Of a DNA stretch of 64,000 nt, positions 7,476 to 17,346 are shown in pieces (within the stretch, counting starts at the first letter, position 1; each line of letters starts with the position of its first letter). This DNA comes from Candidatus Cacconaster stercorequi (lineage in GTDB: Bacteria > Bacillota > Clostridia > Oscillospirales > Oscillospiraceae). The stretch spans positions 62,001 to 126,000 of the forward strand of contig JAGHUH010000013.1 of the NCBI GenBank assembly GCA_018064925.1, given 5' to 3'. The notes below the pieces were generated by a model that saw nothing but the letters and a program-made list of their open reading frames with translations, had not been told where the DNA came from and did not search any database. The position numbers and the translations under genes are program-made.

Positions 7476-9578
7476 ATGAAATATGAAAAATGGGAGCTTA
7501 CGCCCGTTTCGCAGGATGCTGTACAGCAGCTGATGGAGGCGGGCTACCCCTACCTGATCTCCTCGGTGTTGGCCTCTCGTGGCGTGATCACGCCGGAGGG
7601 CGCGGCAGCATTTCTGGAGCAGGAGAGCAGTCTGGTTTATTCGCCGTTCCTGATGCGCGATATGGATCGTGCGGTGGAGCGAATTGACCGCGCCATCACG
7701 CAGGGGGAAAAGATCGCCGTATATGGCGATTATGATGTGGACGGTATCACCGCTACGGTGATTTTGGTGGATTATCTTATCGGTCGAGGTGCCGACTGCG
7801 TACATTATATTCCCCGCCGCGTGGAGGATGGCTACGGATTGTCGGACGATACGATTTTGTCACTGCATCAGCAGGGCGTGCGCCTTCTGATTACGGTGGA
7901 CTGCGGCATCACCGGCGTGGAAGAGGTGGATTACGCCAACGGGCTGGGGATGGATGTGGTGGTCACCGATCATCACGAGTGCAAAGAGACCCTGCCCCGC
8001 GCCTATGCCGTGGTGGATCCCCACCGCAATGACTGCGGGTATCCCTTCAAGCATTTGGCCGGCTGCGGTGTGTCGCTGAAGCTGGTGCTGGCATTGGGCG
8101 GCCCGGATCGAGAGGAGGCCCTGTTTGCCCGGTACTGTACCTTGGCGGCTATCGGCACGGTGGCGGATGTGATGCAGATGTCCGATGAAAACCGCACCAT
8201 CGTGTCCCGGGGCCTTGCGTCCATTGATCACTCTGATTTTCTGGGTCTGCATGCCCTGCTGCGGGAGGCGGGATTGGCGGATAAGGCCATTTCCTCCGTG
8301 CAGATCGGTTTTGTGCTGGCGCCCCGCATCAATGCCGCCGGCCGCATGGGTGCGGCGGATAAGGCGGCGGATCTGCTGCTGAGCAATGACGAGCAGCAGG
8401 CCGAGGAGCTGGCTCGTGAGCTGTGCGCGTTGAATCGCGAGCGGCAGAATGTGGAGCAGACGATTTACTCCCAGGCACTGGAGATGATCGAGGCGCTGCC
8501 TGATCATCAGCGCAGTGCGCTGGTGCTGGCATCGGATGAATGGCATCAGGGCGTGGTGGGCATTGTGGCCTCCCGCCTCAGCGAAAAATACTCCTGTCCC
8601 AGCTTTATGATCCACCTCAACGACGGGGTGGGCAAGGGTTCCTGCCGCAGCTGGGGCGGCTTTAACCTGTTTGCCGCACTGGAGAATTGCAACGATCTGC
8701 TGCTGGGCTTCGGCGGCCATGAGCTGGCGGCGGGCTTTACCATTGAAGAAGAAAAAATCCCGGCATTTCGTGATAGAATGAATCATTATGTGCAGGAATA
8801 TCAGGGCGTCGGCGTGCCGGTATCGTCACTGGCGATTGATGTGTGCGTGCAGCGTCCCGGCCGGATCACATTGGATGAGGTAGCGGCGCTGGATGCGTTG
8901 GAGCCGTATGGCAGCGGCAACAACCGCCCGGTGTTCTGCCTGCGGGGCGCTACATTGGAGCGTGCCCAGAATGTGGGGCAAAATCGCCACCTGAAGCTGC
9001 GTCTGGGAAAGGGAAATGTCCAGCTGGACGGCATTTTCTTCTCTGCCACGGCGGAGGATTGCGGCTGCGCTGTGGGCAGCCGGGTGGATGCGGCGTTTTA
9101 TTTACAGATCAACGAATTCCGCGGCAGCCGCACGGTGCAGATGCAGATGGTGGATATCCGCCCGTCCTTGACGCCCAGTGCCAGAGAAGAAAAGTCCTTG
9201 GAGCTGTTGGAGCGCTGCCTGCGCTGCGAAAAGCTGCTGCCGAAAGAAGCGGTACGCCTGATCCCGTCCCGGGAGCAATATGTGCGAAGCTGGCGTATGC
9301 TGCAGCACACGGTGCCCCCGGGGGGACTGACCACCAGCTACCTGCCCTATGTGCGATTGATGGCGGGTGTGCTGGAGGGGCCGGAGCCGTTTTTGCGTGC
9401 GGCGTTTTGTCTGAGTGTATTTGCCGAGCGTGAACTGCTGGAAACGCATCGTCAGGACGATGAGATCGCCCTGCGGCTGACCGATCAGGGCAAAAAAGTG
9501 AGTTTGAACCGTTCAATTTATATCCGGCAGCTTTATGATGTGCTGGATAAGCCGTATCCCGGAGGTGGCGAGCTGTGA
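7476..9578 (+). CDS. recJ: Single-stranded-DNA-specific exonuclease RecJ
   Basis: 5'-3' single-strand exonuclease of recombination and repair. The DHH core is clear: VYGDYDVDGITAT near residue 78, the DCGIT segment, VTDHHEC near 157, the GCGVSLKL segment and LAAIGTVADVMQM. The DHHA1 part carries PRINAAGRMG and GFGGHELAAGF, then an OB-type domain and a C-terminal extension. At 700 residues it is longer than E. coli RecJ (about 577) but usual for Firmicutes. ATG 7476 is preferred: GGAAGGAGGT lies 10 bases upstream, and the in-frame GTG at 7464 sits inside that site. The stop overlaps the rel start by 4 bases. Confidence 0.93.
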   Translation: MKYEKWELTPVSQDAVQQLMEAGYPYLISSVLASRGVITPEGAAAFLEQESSLVYSPFLMRDMDRAVERIDRAITQGEKIAVYGDYDVDGITATVILVDYLIGRGADCVHYIPRRVEDGYGLSDDTILSLHQQGVRLLITVDCGITGVEEVDYANGLGMDVVVTDHHECKETLPRAYAVVDPHRNDCGYPFKHLAGCGVSLKLVLALGGPDREEALFARYCTLAAIGTVADVMQMSDENRTIVSRGLASIDHSDFLGLHALLREAGLADKAISSVQIGFVLAPRINAAGRMGAADKAADLLLSNDEQQAEELARELCALNRERQNVEQTIYSQALEMIEALPDHQRSALVLASDEWHQGVVGIVASRLSEKYSCPSFMIHLNDGVGKGSCRSWGGFNLFAALENCNDLLLGFGGHELAAGFTIEEEKIPAFRDRMNHYVQEYQGVGVPVSSLAIDVCVQRPGRITLDEVAALDALEPYGSGNNRPVFCLRGATLERAQNVGQNRHLKLRLGKGNVQLDGIFFSATAEDCGCAVGSRVDAAFYLQINEFRGSRTVQMQMVDIRPSLTPSAREEKSLELLERCLRCEKLLPKEAVRLIPSREQYVRSWRMLQHTVPPGGLTTSYLPYVRLMAGVLEGPEPFLRAAFCLSVFAERELLETHRQDDEIALRLTDQGKKVSLNRSIYIRQLYDVLDKPYPGGGEL

Positions 9579-11779
9579 CTGTACAGGAGAAATATCAACA
9601 TCTGGAAGAAACCATCCGTGCATACAATCCCAATGCCAATTTTGAACAGATCCGCGCCGCCTTTGTGTATGCCGACAACGCCCACAACGGCCAGCTCCGC
9701 AAGGACGGCTCGCCGTTCGTGACCCATCCGTTGGCGGTGGCACAGATTTTGGCAGAGGAGCTGCATCTGGACAGCGAGTCCATCGAGGCGGCTCTGCTGC
9801 ACGATACCATCGAGGATACCGCCGCCACCCACGAGGATGTGGCGCGCCTGTTCTCCCCCACGGTGGCCGATCTGGTAGAGGGCGTCAGCAAGCTGACGCG
9901 CGTTCAGTTCAGCTCCAAGGCGCAGGAGCAGATGGAAAACCTGCGCAAGATGCTCATGGCCATGAGCAAAGATATCCGCGTCATTCTCATCAAGGTGGCG
10001 GATCGCCTGCACAATATGCGCACCATGGAGTATCAGACTCCTGCCAAGCAGAAGCAGAAGTCGCTGGAGACCATGGAGATCTATGCCCCCATCGCACACC
10101 GTCTGGGTATGCAGAAGATCAAGTGGGAGCTGGAGGATCTGAGTCTGAAGTATATTGACCCCATCGGCTACCGGGATATCATCGACTCGCTGAACGAGAA
10201 GGCGGCAGAGTACGATGGCTTCATGGCCACCATCCACAACCAGATCACCCAGCGGCTCAAGGAGGCGGGGATCCACGGCGTGGTGTACGGCCGCATGAAG
10301 CACCCGTACAGCATTTACCGCAAGATGTATACCCAGGACAAGAACCTGGACGATGTGTTTGATCTGTTTGCCTTCCGCGTCATCGTGGACACCATGGCGG
10401 ACTGCTACAATGTACTGGGCGTGATCCACGACCTGTATAAGCCCATTCTGGGCCGGTTTAAGGACTATATCGGTACGCCCAAGCCCAACGGCTACCAGAG
10501 TCTGCACACCACCGTCATGGGTCAGAACGGCATCCCATTCGAGGTGCAGATCCGCACCGGAGAGATGCACGAGGTGGCCGAATACGGCATCGCCGCCCAC
10601 TGGAAGTATAAGCAGAACGGTCAGGGCAGCGGCGATGAGAGCAGCTACGAATGGGTGCGCCGCCTGCTGGAAAATCAGGAGGGCAGCGACGCCGAGGACT
10701 TTATCCACTCGCTGAAGGTGGATATGTTCGCCGACGAGGTATTTGTGTTCACCCCCCAGGGCGATATCATTAACCTGCCCAACGGCGCCACGCCCATTGA
10801 CTTTGCCTATAATATTCACTCTGCCGTGGGCAACCACATGGTGGCTGCCAAGGTCAACGGCCGCATCGTGCAATATGACTATCATTTGAAAAACGGCGAT
10901 ATCGTGGAGGTGGTGACCTCCAAGAACGCCCACGGCCCCAGCCGCGACTGGATCAAGATCGCCCGCTCCAGCAATGCCCGCAGCAAGATTCGCCAGTGGT
11001 TCAAGCGCGAAAAGCGGGATGAGAACATTGCCAACGGCCGTCTGTCCTTCGAGGCGGAGCTCAAGCGCACGGGCGTATCGCTGAAGGAGCTGACGAACGA
11101 AGAAAATCTGCCCGCCGTGCTCAAGCGCGTGGCGTATGGCAATCTGGACGATATGTATGCCGCCATCGGCTACGGCGGCGTGTCCAGCCAGAAGCTGGTG
11201 GGCCGCCTGCGTGAGGAGATTGCGAGCATTACCCAGAAGCATCAGGCGGACAGCCAGGCCACCGTACCGGTAGAGGGTCAGCCGGAGGTATCCCGCCCCG
11301 CCGTCCCCGCCCGATCCCACGGCGAGCAAGGTATCATCGTGGAGGGACTGAACAACTGTCTGGTGAAGTTCTCCAAGTGCTGCTCCCCTGTTCCCGGCGA
11401 TGAAGTGATTGGCTTCATCACCCGCGGCTACGGCGTGTCCGTGCATCGGACGGATTGTCCCAACGCAGCCCCGGAGCGCCGCCGCGGCGAGGAGGCGGAT
11501 CGCTGGATCAAGGTGTCCTGGGCCGATAAGATCCGCGACGATTATCGCACCACGCTGGAGGTGGTGGCAAAGGATCGCATAAATTTGATCGTGGATATTT
11601 CCACGGTACTGTCCAGCACCAAGACCCGCGTGATGTCCCTGAATGCCCGCAGTACGCATGACGGCTTTGCCCTGATCACGGTGGAGGTGGAGGTGTCCGG
11701 CGGCGAACAGCTTCAGACGGTGATGCAGCGGCTGAACCAGATCTCCGGCACGATGCGGGTGACCCGCCCGGCGGGCTAA
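9575..11779 (+). CDS. rel: Bifunctional (p)ppGpp synthetase/hydrolase RelA/SpoT
   Basis: Long RSH enzyme controlling the stringent response. Domains in order: HD hydrolase (about 45-155, with LLHDTIEDT and VADRLHNMRT), synthetase (about 235-350, with YGRMKHPYSIYRKM, the RFKD form of the RxKD motif, and GYQSLHTTV), TGS (about 390-450), a zinc-finger/helical region with the CCSPVPGD segment, and a C-terminal ACT domain (about 655-730). An intact HD motif plus RxKD (not ExDD) indicates a bifunctional enzyme. The GTG start at 9575 overlaps the recJ stop as GTGA, with GGAGGTGG 8 bases before it, so translation is coupled to recJ. Confidence 0.95.
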   Translation: MTVQEKYQHLEETIRAYNPNANFEQIRAAFVYADNAHNGQLRKDGSPFVTHPLAVAQILAEELHLDSESIEAALLHDTIEDTAATHEDVARLFSPTVADLVEGVSKLTRVQFSSKAQEQMENLRKMLMAMSKDIRVILIKVADRLHNMRTMEYQTPAKQKQKSLETMEIYAPIAHRLGMQKIKWELEDLSLKYIDPIGYRDIIDSLNEKAAEYDGFMATIHNQITQRLKEAGIHGVVYGRMKHPYSIYRKMYTQDKNLDDVFDLFAFRVIVDTMADCYNVLGVIHDLYKPILGRFKDYIGTPKPNGYQSLHTTVMGQNGIPFEVQIRTGEMHEVAEYGIAAHWKYKQNGQGSGDESSYEWVRRLLENQEGSDAEDFIHSLKVDMFADEVFVFTPQGDIINLPNGATPIDFAYNIHSAVGNHMVAAKVNGRIVQYDYHLKNGDIVEVVTSKNAHGPSRDWIKIARSSNARSKIRQWFKREKRDENIANGRLSFEAELKRTGVSLKELTNEENLPAVLKRVAYGNLDDMYAAIGYGGVSSQKLVGRLREEIASITQKHQADSQATVPVEGQPEVSRPAVPARSHGEQGIIVEGLNNCLVKFSKCCSPVPGDEVIGFITRGYGVSVHRTDCPNAAPERRRGEEADRWIKVSWADKIRDDYRTTLEVVAKDRINLIVDISTVLSSTKTRVMSLNARSTHDGFALITVEVEVSGGEQLQTVMQRLNQISGTMRVTRPAG

Positions 11780-11818
11780 AGACAGCAGCAATTTAAGTTT
11801 CGAAAGGAGATACACGAT

Positions 11819-12265
11819 ATGAGAGCGGTATTGACCCGCGTGCAGCACGCATCCGTCACCATCGACGGGCAGGTAAAGGGCCGGATCGGCCAGGGCTTTC
11901 TGATTTTACTGGGCGTGACCCATGACGATACCGAGGCACAGGCCATCAAGCTGGCTGACAAGTTGACCTCCCTGCGTATTTTTGAGGATGAGAACGGCAA
12001 AATGAATAAGGGACTGGAAACCGTGAACGGCGAGATCTTGATCGTGTCTCAGTTCACGCTGTACGGCAACTGTAAAAAGGGCCGCCGCCCCGATTTTCTG
12101 GCCGCGGCGCGTCCGGAGGTGGCCATTCCCCTGTACGAAAAGTTCATCGAGCTGTGCCGCGAAAAGGGTTTTCGTGTAGAAACCGGCGAGTTTGGCGCCG
12201 ACATGAAGGTGGAGTCCCTGAACGACGGCCCCCTGACGCTGGTGGTAGATACCGATGACCTTTGA
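11819..12265 (+). CDS. dtd: D-aminoacyl-tRNA deacylase DTD
   Basis: Removes D-amino acids (and Gly from tRNA-Ala) mischarged on tRNA. At 148 residues it has the standard DTD length. The two cross-subunit motifs are present: SQFTLYG near residue 78 and NDGPLTL near 136, containing the Gly-cisPro pair that gives chiral selection. A strong GAAAGGAGAT site precedes the ATG. It follows rel by 39 bases, the common rel-dtd-MBL order of Firmicutes, and its end overlaps the leader of the MBL gene. Confidence 0.95.
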   Translation: MRAVLTRVQHASVTIDGQVKGRIGQGFLILLGVTHDDTEAQAIKLADKLTSLRIFEDENGKMNKGLETVNGEILIVSQFTLYGNCKKGRRPDFLAAARPEVAIPLYEKFIELCREKGFRVETGEFGADMKVESLNDGPLTLVVDTDDL

Positions 12266-12296
12266 TGTGCCCGAAAAGGCAGACAGGAGGATTTTT

Positions 12297-12920
12297 ATGA
12301 AAATTATTTCCATGCAGGTCGGCCCCATTATGACCAACTGTTACCTGCTGTGTGATGATCAGCGCGGCGTGTGCGCCTGCATTGACCCCGGCGGCGAAGC
12401 GGAGCGTGTGGAGAAGGCCATTCAGGCCACCGGCTGTGCGCTTGCCGCCATCTACCTGACCCACGGCCACTTTGACCACTGCAACGGTGTGCGGGAACTG
12501 GTGTCCATGCACCCGGATGTACCCGTCTATATCCACGCAAAGGACGCGGTGGACGAGGATCTGGGCGAATATGCCCTGCGCTTTACCCGTCTTGATGCGC
12601 ACAATCAGCGCTATTATCAGGAGGGCGATGTGCTGACGCTGGGTGATCTGCGCATTACCGTGATGGAGACGCCGGGTCACTCCAGAGGATCTGTATGCCT
12701 GATGGTGGAAAATGTGATCTTCTCCGGCGATACGCTGTTCCGCGCCTCCTGCGGCCGCACCGATTTTGACGGCGGCGATTACAGGGAGATACTGCAGTCG
12801 CTGGCACGGCTGGCCAAGCTTGACGGCAGCTATCATGTCTATCCCGGCCATGACCGGGACACCGATTTGGATTATGAGCGCCGCGTCAATCCCTATATGC
12901 AGCAGGGAATGCGCGGCTGA
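12297..12920 (+). CDS. MBL-fold metallohydrolase (glyoxalase II-like)
   Basis: The 207-residue metallo-beta-lactamase-fold hydrolase has the full metal set: THGHFDHC near residue 57, the later TPGHSRGS near 127, FSGDTLF near 144, and a final YPGHD. This short version is the YcbL/YqgX-type glyoxalase II-like subgroup common next to dtd and rel; the substrate (a hydroxyacylglutathione-like or other thioester) is not defined. ATG 12297 follows AGGAGG by 6 bases; an in-frame ATG at 12255 inside the dtd end lacks such a site. Confidence 0.85.
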   Translation: MKIISMQVGPIMTNCYLLCDDQRGVCACIDPGGEAERVEKAIQATGCALAAIYLTHGHFDHCNGVRELVSMHPDVPVYIHAKDAVDEDLGEYALRFTRLDAHNQRYYQEGDVLTLGDLRITVMETPGHSRGSVCLMVENVIFSGDTLFRASCGRTDFDGGDYREILQSLARLAKLDGSYHVYPGHDRDTDLDYERRVNPYMQQGMRG

Positions 12921-12932
12921 TACGAAGGAAAG

Positions 12933-12995
12933 GGTGCCTGCCCTGCCATGATCGGCTCCCGGGGAGTCGGATCTGCGGGGGCAGACCTTTCTTTT
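12933..12995 (+). terminator. Possible terminator before hemZ
   Basis: Imperfect long hairpin (CTGCCCTGC with GCGGGGGCAG, plus an inner GGCTCC/GGAGTC-type arm) followed by TTTCTTTT just before the hemZ ribosome site. It may terminate or attenuate read-through from the upstream genes. Confidence 0.4.
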
Positions 12996-13012
12996 CTATG
13001 GAGGAGAACGCC

Positions 13013-14491
13013 ATGAAACTGATATTCCGCGGTCACGATGACCGCTATGCGGTGGAGCAGAGCCTGTTGGCCTTCTTCCCCGCCGAGCGTCCGGTGTATG
13101 ATGCGGACGCGCCGGAGGATAATTGCGCGTGGGTATCGCTGTCTGCCGGCGAGAAGTTCACCACAGCCACCACGAAAATCGTCTATCAGGGGAAAACGGT
13201 CCGGGGAACATCCCGGGTGATCATCTCTCCGGCATTGGATGAATACGAGGCCGAGCGTCAGCGCCAGAAGGCGGTGAAGCTCAGCTTTTTCAAGGCGGCG
13301 CGTGCCATTACGGGCACCACACCCACCTGGGGTGCGCTGACGGGTATTCGTCCCGGCAAGCTGGCGGCCCGCTTTTTAGAGCAGGGACAGTCCACCGCAC
13401 AGGTGGATCGCATCCTGCGCGACACCTATTTTGTGGCGCCGGAGCGCCGCCGATTGTGCATCGAAACGGCGCAGGCCGGTCTGAAGGCCAAGCGAGAGCT
13501 GCAGCCGGAGGATATCTCCCTCTATATCGGCATCCCCTTCTGCCCCACCCGCTGCGCCTATTGCAGCTTCGTGTCGGCATCGGTGGAGAAGTCCTTTGGC
13601 CTGATGGAGCCGTATCTGGAGGCGCTGCTGCAGGAGATCACCGACGCGGCACAGATGGTCAAGGAAGCGGGTCTACGCATCAAATCGTTCTATATGGGCG
13701 GCGGCACGCCCACCACCTTGTCGGCGCAGCAGATGGATCGTCTGCTGACCCATCTGAACCGCAGCTTTGATATGTCCCACTGCGTGGAGTACTGCATCGA
13801 GGCGGGACGCCCGGATACCATTACCCGGGACAAGCTGCGGGTGATCATGGATCACGGCGCCGACCGCATCAGTGTCAATCCGCAATCGCTGGAGGATCAT
13901 GTGCTGGAGGCCATCGGCCGTAAGCACACCGCAAAGGATATCGAGGATACCATGGCGTTGGCCACCTCCATGGGCTTCCCCCATGTGAATATGGACCTCA
14001 TCGCGGGTCTCCCGGAGGATACGCCGGAGGGCTTTCGCCGCACGCTGGACAAGTGCCTGACCTTCGGCGCCGACAATATCACCATCCATACACTGGCGCT
14101 GAAAAAGGGCAGTCGTATTCTGCTGGAGGGATTGACCATTCCCACCGCCGAGCAGGTGGCGCAGATGCTGGATTACGCCAATCCCACCCTGCGCGGTGCC
14201 GGCTTTGCGCCGTATTACCTCTACCGCCAGAAATATATGTCCGGCAGCTTTGAAAATGTGGGCTGGTGCATACCCGGCTCGGAGGGGTTATATAATATTT
14301 ACATCATGGAAGAGCTCCACAGCATTCTTTCGCTGGGTGCCGGCGGCTCCACCAAGATGGTGGATGCCTCGCGGGGACGCATTGAGCGGGTGTTCCACCC
14401 CAAGTTTCCCAAGGAGTATATCGAGCGTCCGGAGAAGCTGCGTGCCAATCTGGAGGCCTTCCGCGCCTTCCATGAGGAAATGAAGAAGTAA
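13013..14491 (+). CDS. hemZ: Oxygen-independent coproporphyrinogen dehydrogenase-family HemZ
   Basis: Radical SAM enzyme of the HemN/HemZ family. The first about 150 residues are the HemZ-type extension; the radical SAM core starts at IGIPFCPTRCAYCSF near residue 172, where CxxxCxC gives the family's cluster site, followed by YMGGGTPTTL near 225 and the HemN-like C-terminal region with YRQKYM. Length (492) agrees with HemZ. B. subtilis HemZ is named for anaerobic haem synthesis, but no other haem genes occur here, so the true substrate is open. The start is ATG 13013 behind GGAGGA. Confidence 0.88.
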   Translation: MKLIFRGHDDRYAVEQSLLAFFPAERPVYDADAPEDNCAWVSLSAGEKFTTATTKIVYQGKTVRGTSRVIISPALDEYEAERQRQKAVKLSFFKAARAITGTTPTWGALTGIRPGKLAARFLEQGQSTAQVDRILRDTYFVAPERRRLCIETAQAGLKAKRELQPEDISLYIGIPFCPTRCAYCSFVSASVEKSFGLMEPYLEALLQEITDAAQMVKEAGLRIKSFYMGGGTPTTLSAQQMDRLLTHLNRSFDMSHCVEYCIEAGRPDTITRDKLRVIMDHGADRISVNPQSLEDHVLEAIGRKHTAKDIEDTMALATSMGFPHVNMDLIAGLPEDTPEGFRRTLDKCLTFGADNITIHTLALKKGSRILLEGLTIPTAEQVAQMLDYANPTLRGAGFAPYYLYRQKYMSGSFENVGWCIPGSEGLYNIYIMEELHSILSLGAGGSTKMVDASRGRIERVFHPKFPKEYIERPEKLRANLEAFRAFHEEMKK

Positions 14492-14526
14492 TCCCTTTGC
14501 GGCATGAAATGTGAGGTGCCTCGTTG

Positions 14527-16113
14527 GTGAAGAAGAAAGACCAGAGCTTTTTGGGCGGTGCTGTGATTTTGACCATGGCCGTGGCGATTACGAAGGTCAT
14601 CGGATTCCTCTATAAGATTCCATTGGGCAACCTGCTGGATCGGGAGGGCATGGCGCATTTTTACGCGGCCTATAATATCTATAATCTGCTGCTGGTGCTG
14701 TCCACCGCCGGTTTGCCGCTGGCACTGAGCCGCATGGTGTCTGAGGCAGAGGCACTGGGTCTGGAAAATCAGAAGCACCGGGTATTTGCCGCGGCGCTGG
14801 AGCTGTTTTGCATCATGGGTGCTGTGTGCAGTGCGGCCATGTTCCTGCTGGCCCGCCCCCTGACGGCGCTGCTCCATGACTCGCTGGCCTATTGGCCGGT
14901 GCGGGTACTGTCCCCTGCTGTGTTCTGCGTGTGCGTCATGGCGGCGATCCGCGGCTATACCCAGGGACAGAGCAATATGAAGCCCACAGCCGTCAGCGAG
15001 ATCATCGAATCCTCCTGTAAACTGCTGGTGGGTCTGACGGCGGCGTGGCTGCTGCTGCAAAAGGGCGCACCTGTCCATATTGCCGCCGCCGGTGCCATTG
15101 CCGGCGTGACAACGGGCACCGCCATGGGGATGGTGGCCATGGTGATCTATCTGCTGGGGCGCCGGGGCAGACGCCCCTCCGCGGATGTGCCCCAGCGCCG
15201 CCGTTATATTCTGCGGCGTCTGCTGTCCATCGGCATCCCCATTACCATCGGCGCCAGCAGTATGAGTTTGATTACGCTGCTGGATCAGGCCATCGTGATG
15301 GGTACGCTGCAGGGGTCGCTGGGATTGAGCGAGGTGGATGCCGCTGCCCTGTACGGCGAGTACACCTTCGGCATGAACCTGTTTTCTCTGCCGTCCTCGT
15401 TTATCTATCCCGTGACCATCAGTTTGATCCCGGCCATCAGCGCCGCCATGGCACACCGCAATCTGGCCCTGGCAAAGAGAAACACGGACACGGCCTTTCG
15501 CATCACAGCTCTGCTGGCGCTGCCGGCGGGCATCGGTCTGAGCGTATTGGCCGGGCCTATTCTGTCACTTTTTTATCCGGCGGTGCCGGAAACGGCCGCC
15601 GCGGCCACCTACCACCTGCGCATTCTGGGCATTGCCAGCATCTTTGTGTGCCTGATGGCGGTGACGGACGGCATCCTGCAGGCCTACGGCAAGGAGAAGG
15701 TCCCCCTGTGGACGCTGCTTTGCGGCGGGATCGTGAAGATCGTCAGCAACTATATCATGGTCTCCAACCCGGCCATCGGCATCCGAGGGGCGCCTATCAG
15801 CACGCTGATGTGCTATGTGTTGATTACGGTGCTGAACCTGATCGCCATTCGCCGTCTGCTGCCGGTGCGGGTGCAGTATGCGCAGTATTTTGTCCGTCCG
15901 CTGGCGGCGGCCTTGGTGATGAGCGTTGCGGCGCAGGCCGGATATGGCCTGATTTTGCGGGTATATGACGGCCGTGCTGCCGTACTGCTTGCCGTGCTGA
16001 TCGGCGCGGTGGTCTATGCCACATTGGTGCTGGCGTGGGGAGCGGTGCGCCGACAGGATATTCTGGCGCTGCCGAAGGGAGAAAAAATCGCAGACCGCCT
16101 GCATATTCGGTGA
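14527..16113 (+). CDS. SpoVB/YabM-type polysaccharide flippase (MOP superfamily)
   Basis: A lipid-linked sugar exporter-like protein of the MurJ/SpoVB/Wzx (MOP) superfamily, 528 residues with about 14 membrane helices. The N terminus GGAVILTMAVAITKVIGFLYKIPLGNLL and the ALSRMVSEAEALG segment are typical of SpoVB/YabM. Members move lipid II or related precursors across the membrane; specificity cannot be read here. Position directly before mazG-rqcP-yabP-yabQ-divIC matches yabM of B. subtilis, which favours YabM over SpoVB. GTG 14527 is used with GAGGTG 10 bases upstream; TTG 14524 in the same frame is an equal alternative. Confidence 0.85.
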   Translation: MKKKDQSFLGGAVILTMAVAITKVIGFLYKIPLGNLLDREGMAHFYAAYNIYNLLLVLSTAGLPLALSRMVSEAEALGLENQKHRVFAAALELFCIMGAVCSAAMFLLARPLTALLHDSLAYWPVRVLSPAVFCVCVMAAIRGYTQGQSNMKPTAVSEIIESSCKLLVGLTAAWLLLQKGAPVHIAAAGAIAGVTTGTAMGMVAMVIYLLGRRGRRPSADVPQRRRYILRRLLSIGIPITIGASSMSLITLLDQAIVMGTLQGSLGLSEVDAAALYGEYTFGMNLFSLPSSFIYPVTISLIPAISAAMAHRNLALAKRNTDTAFRITALLALPAGIGLSVLAGPILSLFYPAVPETAAAATYHLRILGIASIFVCLMAVTDGILQAYGKEKVPLWTLLCGGIVKIVSNYIMVSNPAIGIRGAPISTLMCYVLITVLNLIAIRRLLPVRVQYAQYFVRPLAAALVMSVAAQAGYGLILRVYDGRAAVLLAVLIGAVVYATLVLAWGAVRRQDILALPKGEKIADRLHIR

Positions 16114-16158
16114 AGTTTTGATATTACATAGGAAAACGCTTGCAATAGGGGGGCAAAT

Positions 16159-16947
16159 ATGATAAATTTTGAAAGGAAATCGCGCTATACCTATGAGGAT
16201 CTGCTGGAAGTGATCCATCTTCTCCGCTCACCGGAGGGTTGCCCTTGGGACAAGGTGCAGACCCATCAATCCATTCGACGCGAGATGCTGGAGGAGGCCT
16301 ACGAGGCCGTGGAGGCCATTGATCTGGACGATCCCGCTCTGCTGCGGGAGGAATTGGGCGATGTGCTGATGCAGGTGGTGTTCCACGCGGATATCGAGTC
16401 CGATGCCGGGCGATTCAATATGGAAGATGTGGTGGATGAGATCACCAAGAAGATGATCTACCGCCACCCCCATGTGTTTGCTGATGCTCATGAGGACAGC
16501 CCGGAGAGCGTGCTGGTCAGTTGGGATATCCTCAAGCGCAAGGAGAAGGGGCAGGAGACCACCACCGATGCGATGGACAGCGTGGCGCGTACGCTGCCGG
16601 GTCTGTGGCGGGCGGAAAAAATTCAGAAGAAAGCTGCCAAGACCGGATTTGACTGGCCGGATATTTCCGGCGCCATGGACAAGCTGGACGAGGAAGTGGG
16701 CGAGCTGCGTCAAGCCATCGAGCAGGGCACCAATGTGTTTGAGGAGCTGGGCGATGTGCTGTTTGCCGCGGTAAAGGTGGGTCGCTTTGCCGGCGTGGAT
16801 TGCGAGGAGGCCATTGCCGCCACCTGTGAGAAGTTTATTCGCCGCTTCTGCAGTGTGGAAAACAGTGCTGCCGCGCAGGGCAGGACAATGGAAGAACTGT
16901 CCCTGGACGAAATGATCGCCCTGTGGAACAAAGCGAAGGAGTCTTAA
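16159..16947 (+). CDS. mazG: Nucleoside triphosphate pyrophosphohydrolase MazG
   Basis: All-alpha NTP pyrophosphatase that hydrolyses abnormal or excess (d)NTPs to NMP and PPi. The 262 residues contain two MazG repeats: the first near 14-100 with LRSPEGCPWDKVQTHQSI and the EELGDVLMQVVFHA metal motif, the second near 165-240 with the EELGDVLFAAV motif. B. subtilis YabN has an extra N-terminal methyltransferase domain, which is missing here, so this is the short MazG form at the yabN position. A GGGGGG-type ribosome site precedes the ATG. Confidence 0.95.
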   Translation: MINFERKSRYTYEDLLEVIHLLRSPEGCPWDKVQTHQSIRREMLEEAYEAVEAIDLDDPALLREELGDVLMQVVFHADIESDAGRFNMEDVVDEITKKMIYRHPHVFADAHEDSPESVLVSWDILKRKEKGQETTTDAMDSVARTLPGLWRAEKIQKKAAKTGFDWPDISGAMDKLDEEVGELRQAIEQGTNVFEELGDVLFAAVKVGRFAGVDCEEAIAATCEKFIRRFCSVENSAAAQGRTMEELSLDEMIALWNKAKES

Positions 16948-17013
16948 GCGATATTGAAGTCGTTTTAGGATAGATGTGAACAAGAGAGAATTATTTTTAG
17001 GAGGAAAATTATT

Positions 17014-17289
17014 ATGAATAAGGCTGAACTGATTGCCGCCGTTGCCGAAAAGACCGGTATGTCCAAGAAGGACACGGATGCTGTTATCGCTGCTACCCTG
17101 ACCACCATCACCGAGGCTCTGGCCGAGGATGAGAAGGTTCAGCTGGTGGGCTTCGGCTCCTTTGAGGTGAAGAAGAGAGCTGCCCGCACCGGCCGCAACC
17201 CCAAGACCAAGGAAGTCATTGAGATCGCCGCTTCCAAGGTGCCCGTATTCAAGGCCGGCAAGGCACTGAAGGATATTGTCGCCAAGTAA
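17014..17289 (+). CDS. hup: HU family DNA-binding protein
   Basis: Nucleoid-associated HU protein of 91 residues. Begins [15 protein letters not shown]; the arm region [19 protein letters not shown] and the end [12 protein letters not shown] are the HU signature with intact DNA-binding arm and Pro. A perfect AGGAGG lies upstream and a terminator right after the stop, so it is probably an abundant, separately controlled transcript inserted in the yab gene block. Confidence 0.97.
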   Translation: MNKAELIAAVAEKTGMSKKDTDAVIAATLTTITEALAEDEKVQLVGFGSFEVKKRAARTGRNPKTKEVIEIAASKVPVFKAGKALKDIVAK

Positions 17290-17298
17290 GGATGCAAT

Positions 17299-17330
17299 AA
17301 AAAGAAAGCGGCATCGCCGCTTTTCTTTTT
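17299..17330 (+). terminator. Terminator after hup
   Basis: AAAAAGAAAGCGGC and GCCGCTTTTCTTTTT pair around ATC with one bulged T, followed directly by the T-rich arm. It ends 16 bases before the rqcP start. Confidence 0.8.
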
Positions 17331-17346
17331 CAGGAAGGAGTAATCC